From contig SUSV01000004.1 in NCBI GenBank assembly GCA_015063245.1, positions 57,723 to 121,722 of the forward strand: a DNA stretch of 64,000 nucleotides. Reading direction: 5' to 3'. This document shows, in pieces, positions 61,548-64,000 of this stretch (within the stretch, counting starts at the first letter, position 1; each line of letters opens with the position of its first letter). The translations under genes were made by a program, and so were the position numbers. Below the pieces are notes generated by a model that did no database searches, was not told where the DNA came from, and saw only the letters and a program-made list of their open reading frames with translations. Source of the stretch: Thermoplasmata archaeon (lineage in GTDB: Archaea > Thermoplasmatota > Thermoplasmata > Methanomassiliicoccales > Methanomethylophilaceae).

Positions 61548-62987
61548 ATGGCAGCAACAAGATTTTTGACAGTAACCGACGTCTACGAGAGATTCCTCAA
61601 GGGAAAGAAGGTCCCCGAGGCAGACTGGGATTACAAGATCATCCCCGAGACAGCGACCGCGATGAAGGAGAAGTACAAGCTCGACTTCGGGAACAAGTTC
61701 ATCCCCGAGGACAACGAGACCAAGAACAACCTATTCCAGGCAGGTCTCGAGATGCTGTGCACATGCGGTTTCTACTGCCAGGACCTCGGACGTGTAATGA
61801 AGTTCACCGAGGAGGAGATCTGGGAGGGAATCAAGAGAGCCCCCAAAAAGATCATCCTCGGAGAGGGAAGGGACATCGCCAGATTCTACCCCCGTCACGG
61901 AAACGCACCCATCAAACCCATCATCCAGGGAGGACCTACAGGATCGCCTGTTTCGGAGGATGTGTTCGTACAGCTGATGCAGTCCTACGCACAGGAGGGA
62001 ATCGTCGACGACCTCGTCAACGGAGTCATGACGACCGTCGAGGGAAAGCCCGCCAAATCCAAGACACCTTATGAAATCCGTGCTACAATGCAGGAGCTCA
62101 GGGCCACGAAAGAGGCAAGGATAAGAGCCCAGAGGCCCGGACTCGGAGTATAGGGACCAGAGACACCTCTGTCCGAGGCAGCAAGGCTTGTGGCCGACTG
62201 CCCCAACGCAGGACACAGGATCACCGATGCACACGAGTGCTCTCAGCTCAACGAGCTGAAGATGGATATGACCGGACTCAACATGCTCGCCGGATGGACA
62301 ATCTCCGGTGACGTCATCATGATCGAGCAGATGCCTATCTTCGGAGGATACTGCGGTAACCTCGAGGAGACAGCCATCTGTGACACGGCCACCACACTCG
62401 CATCATTCGGACTGTTCTCAGGTAACTTCCACCTCGACGGACCTATCCACATCAGGTGGGGAACGACCATGGCAAGGGAGACGCTTGCTGTCGCCGGACA
62501 CGCATGTGCGGCAATCGACAACAACACCGACCTCCTGCTCGCCAACCAGTACTACCCTGTCGCAGGACCCTGCACAGAGATGGGACTGATCGAGACCGCC
62601 GCCCAGGCAATCTGTGACACGGCATCAGGAAGAGAGCTCCTCTCCGGATCCGCAGTCGCAAAGGGAGTCGTCCAGGACAAGATCACCGGAATGGAAGCCC
62701 GTATGATGGGAATGGCCGCAGCTCAGACAGCAGGAATGAACATCCCTGAGGTCAACGACCTGCTGCTCAAGTTCGTCGACTGGTACGAGCCCCAGTACAC
62801 ATCCGCCGACCTCGGAAAGACCTTCCAGGAGTGCTACGACGTCAAGACCGTCAGGCCCACCAAGGAGTACCTCGAGGTATACGACAAGGCCGTAGCCCGC
62901 ATGGCAGACTGGGGATTCGAGATCACACCGTACAACACAGGAATCATGTACGGCGGATACGACGATCCGAAGAACTACAGATACTGA
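61548..62987 (+). CDS. mtmB: Monomethylamine methyltransferase MtmB, pyrrolysine-containing
   Basis: 479 residues when the in-frame TAG at 62151-62153 (codon 202) is read as pyrrolysine. Codon 202 is the known MtmB position. The flanks read RPGLGV-O-GPETPLS as in the Methanosarcina enzyme (PGMGV-O-GPET). Other MtmB matches: PIVQGGPTGSPVSEDVF-like, EQMPIFGGY, HLDGPIHIRWG, GKTFQECYDVKTV. Demethylates monomethylamine onto MtmC. 24 nt after mtmC, same transcript. A naive caller gives two fragments. Confidence 0.96.
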
Positions 62988-62997
62988 AACCAGAAAA

Positions 62998-63069
62998 TTA
63001 AGCCATGTCCGTCAGGTGCCGAGAGATCTGCGCCACCCTCCTTTGCTTAATCCACCGGACATGGCTTAA
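62998..63069 (+). other. Long perfect inverted repeat after mtmB
   Basis: Arms TTAAGCCATGTCCG (62998-63011) and CGGACATGGCTTAA (63056-63069) are perfect over 14 bp, enclosing 44 nt that can fold into a smaller stem (GGTGCCG with CGCCACC, one mismatch). Starts 11 nt past the mtmB stop. Could be a terminator-like stabiliser of the mtmCB mRNA, a small RNA, or a small palindromic mobile unit. Confidence 0.6.
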
Positions 63070-63154
63070 TCAAACCCTTTACTACCGATATTTTCACAGC
63101 CGTTCATCCGAACGACCTATTATTTATCCAAAGGATGATACATAGAACGATAGA

Positions 63155-63793
63155 ATGAAGGTAGACCCTGACGATCTGGCAGCAGCGATGGAGAAGGATC
63201 CAGCGATCATCGACGAGAATGATGCGATCAAGTACCACACCGGGCTGCAGGCCGTTTCCATGTACAGGGAGAGCCATGAGCTCTGGATCAAGGGAGAGAA
63301 GGAGAAGGCCAGGGAGATCAACCACAGGGCCCACCAGCTCACAGGATGCGACATCCACCCGGGAGCCACTATCGGGAAGAGATTCTTCGTCGACCATGCC
63401 ACAGGCGTCGTGATCGGAGAGACCACAATCATAGGCGACGACGTATCGATCTATCAGGGAGTCACGTTGGGAGGGGTCTCCACCAACAAGGGCAAGAGGC
63501 ATCCCACCCTGGGCAACCACATCGTAGTAGGATGCAACGCATCCGTTCTCGGAAACATCACAATCGGCGACAACGTCCGCATCGGTGCCGGATCGGTGGT
63601 CCTTCATGACGTTCCCGACGACTGTACGGTCATCGGTGTGCCGGGAAGGATCGTCAAGCACAGGGGAGTCAAGGTCCAGCACGAGCTTTCACACAACGAT
63701 CTGCCCGATCCTGAAGAGGACGAGATCTCGCTTCTCAAGAAGGAGATCGCAGAGCTCAAGAGGGAACTGGCGGAACTGAAGTCCAAGCAGTGA
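63155..63793 (+). CDS. cysE: Serine O-acetyltransferase-like protein
   Basis: 212 aa. Left-handed beta-helix hexapeptide repeats with [42 protein letters not shown] (62-103), the CysE active-site His motif. Makes O-acetylserine for cysteine synthesis. The C-terminus is extended by a charged coiled coil ([17 protein letters not shown]), unusual for CysE, and may drive oligomerisation. A short-leader start: TATA (TATTATTTATC) about 37 nt upstream. Confidence 0.9.
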   Translation: MKVDPDDLAAAMEKDPAIIDENDAIKYHTGLQAVSMYRESHELWIKGEKEKAREINHRAHQLTGCDIHPGATIGKRFFVDHATGVVIGETTIIGDDVSIYQGVTLGGVSTNKGKRHPTLGNHIVVGCNASVLGNITIGDNVRIGAGSVVLHDVPDDCTVIGVPGRIVKHRGVKVQHELSHNDLPDPEEDEISLLKKEIAELKRELAELKSKQ

Positions 63794-63859
63794 TCCTGTC
63801 CCCTTCTTTTTCATCCAGGCAATACGGTCATCTTATCATTGGCTGCAATTCTGTAATGA

Positions 63860-63917
63860 AAATCCATTCAATTGGATTTATTTTTATTTTTACAAATAAA
63901 TCCATTCAATTAGATTT
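63860..63917. repeat. Two palindromic direct repeats
   Basis: AAATCC-ATTCAATT-GGATTT (63860-63879) and AAATCC-ATTCAATT-AGATTT (63898-63917): the first has perfect 6-bp arms, the second one mismatch. Copies start 38 nt apart in AT-rich DNA. They resemble paired operator sites of a gene to the right of the window. The rest of 63794-64000 shows nothing else. Confidence 0.55.
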
Positions 63918-64000
63918 ATTATCGATTTTGAAACCTAAACTCCGAATTTTAGGGAATATGTCTCTCTGAAATCCGGAGCAATTGATTATTTCCTGATCTA

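Noticed and set aside
61548..62987. Calling this gene mtbB (dimethylamine)
   Set aside because: Sequence around codon 202 and the C-terminal half match MtmB, and mtmC lies upstream as in known mtmCB operons.

Overview
The window reads as a piece of the chromosome of a methylotrophic, probably gut- or rumen-associated methanogen of the Methanomassiliicoccales (Methanomethylophilaceae-like). The evidence is: (i) two methylamine methyltransferase loci whose catalytic genes are interrupted by an in-frame amber codon exactly where pyrrolysine sits in the family (MttB codon 334, MtmB codon 202); (ii) archaeal versions of housekeeping genes (Srp54, TrmY, RibL, RibC, PheT, GluRS, class I HMG-CoA reductase, AMP phosphorylase); (iii) archaeal TATA boxes about 25 nt before start codons, often with leaderless starts; (iv) a large BspA-LRR/Listeria-Bacteroides-repeat surface protein of the kind found in host-associated lineages. 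Of about 60 protein genes read here none ends in TAG: nearly all end in TGA and three in TAA. No pyl genes, mcr genes or mtbA are in the window.

Layout. 1-5.4 kb: mttBC (minus) diverging from a BchI/BchD-type chelatase pair. 5.4-12.4 kb: APC permease (possible methylamine permease), HMG-CoA reductase, glnK-amt, pheT, peroxiredoxin. 12.4-17.7 kb: tight minus-strand operon srp54-trmY-Zn-finger-PPAT/NTPase fusion-FAD protein, a candidate small RNA, and a coiled-coil protein. 17.8-25.6 kb: two PH-domain membrane proteins, purB, FMN-binding protein, tRNA-Ala(CGC) with repeats, orphan nucleotidyltransferase, VTC/DUF4956 pair and small membrane proteins. 25.7-32 kb: NIF3-like, Dus, pirin, a membrane-anchored zinc-ribbon GTPase-like protein, parvulin, ferredoxin-type aldo/keto reductase and a triple tandem hairpin repeat. 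32.2-38.1 kb: a four-gene accessory operon including a metallophosphoesterase that has lost its metal ligands, a MATE exporter, DUF308 protein and an EFR1 ferredoxin pair. 38.2-42.3 kb: metal-chelate ABC transporter with a dockerin-bearing binding protein and an embedded SAM methyltransferase. 42.4-50.3 kb: FprA flavoprotein, MntP, zinc-ribbon/HTH protein, complete ribB-ribL-ribC-ribH operon, glyA and a DtxR-family regulator. 50.4-60.5 kb: GluRS, UbiD-like decarboxylase, giant surface protein, PUA/PAPS-reductase/ferredoxin fusion and AMP phosphorylase. 60.5-64 kb: AT-rich promoter, mtmC-mtmB, a long inverted repeat, serine acetyltransferase and a pair of palindromic repeats.

How it fits together. 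MttB/MttC and MtmB/MtmC move methyl groups from trimethylamine and monomethylamine onto corrinoid proteins. The neighbouring permease could import substrate and the chelatase pair could help insert cobalt for the corrinoid (both inference). Metal handling (ABC importer, MntP, DtxR with matching palindromes at the importer promoter), flavin synthesis and F420H2-oxidase-like FprA point to a strict anaerobe managing iron, cobalt and oxygen stress. The parts that looked least described to me are the inactive-phosphoesterase operon (32.3-34.9 kb), the zinc-ribbon GTPase (28.8 kb), the candidate RNA upstream of srp54, and several repeated palindromes.
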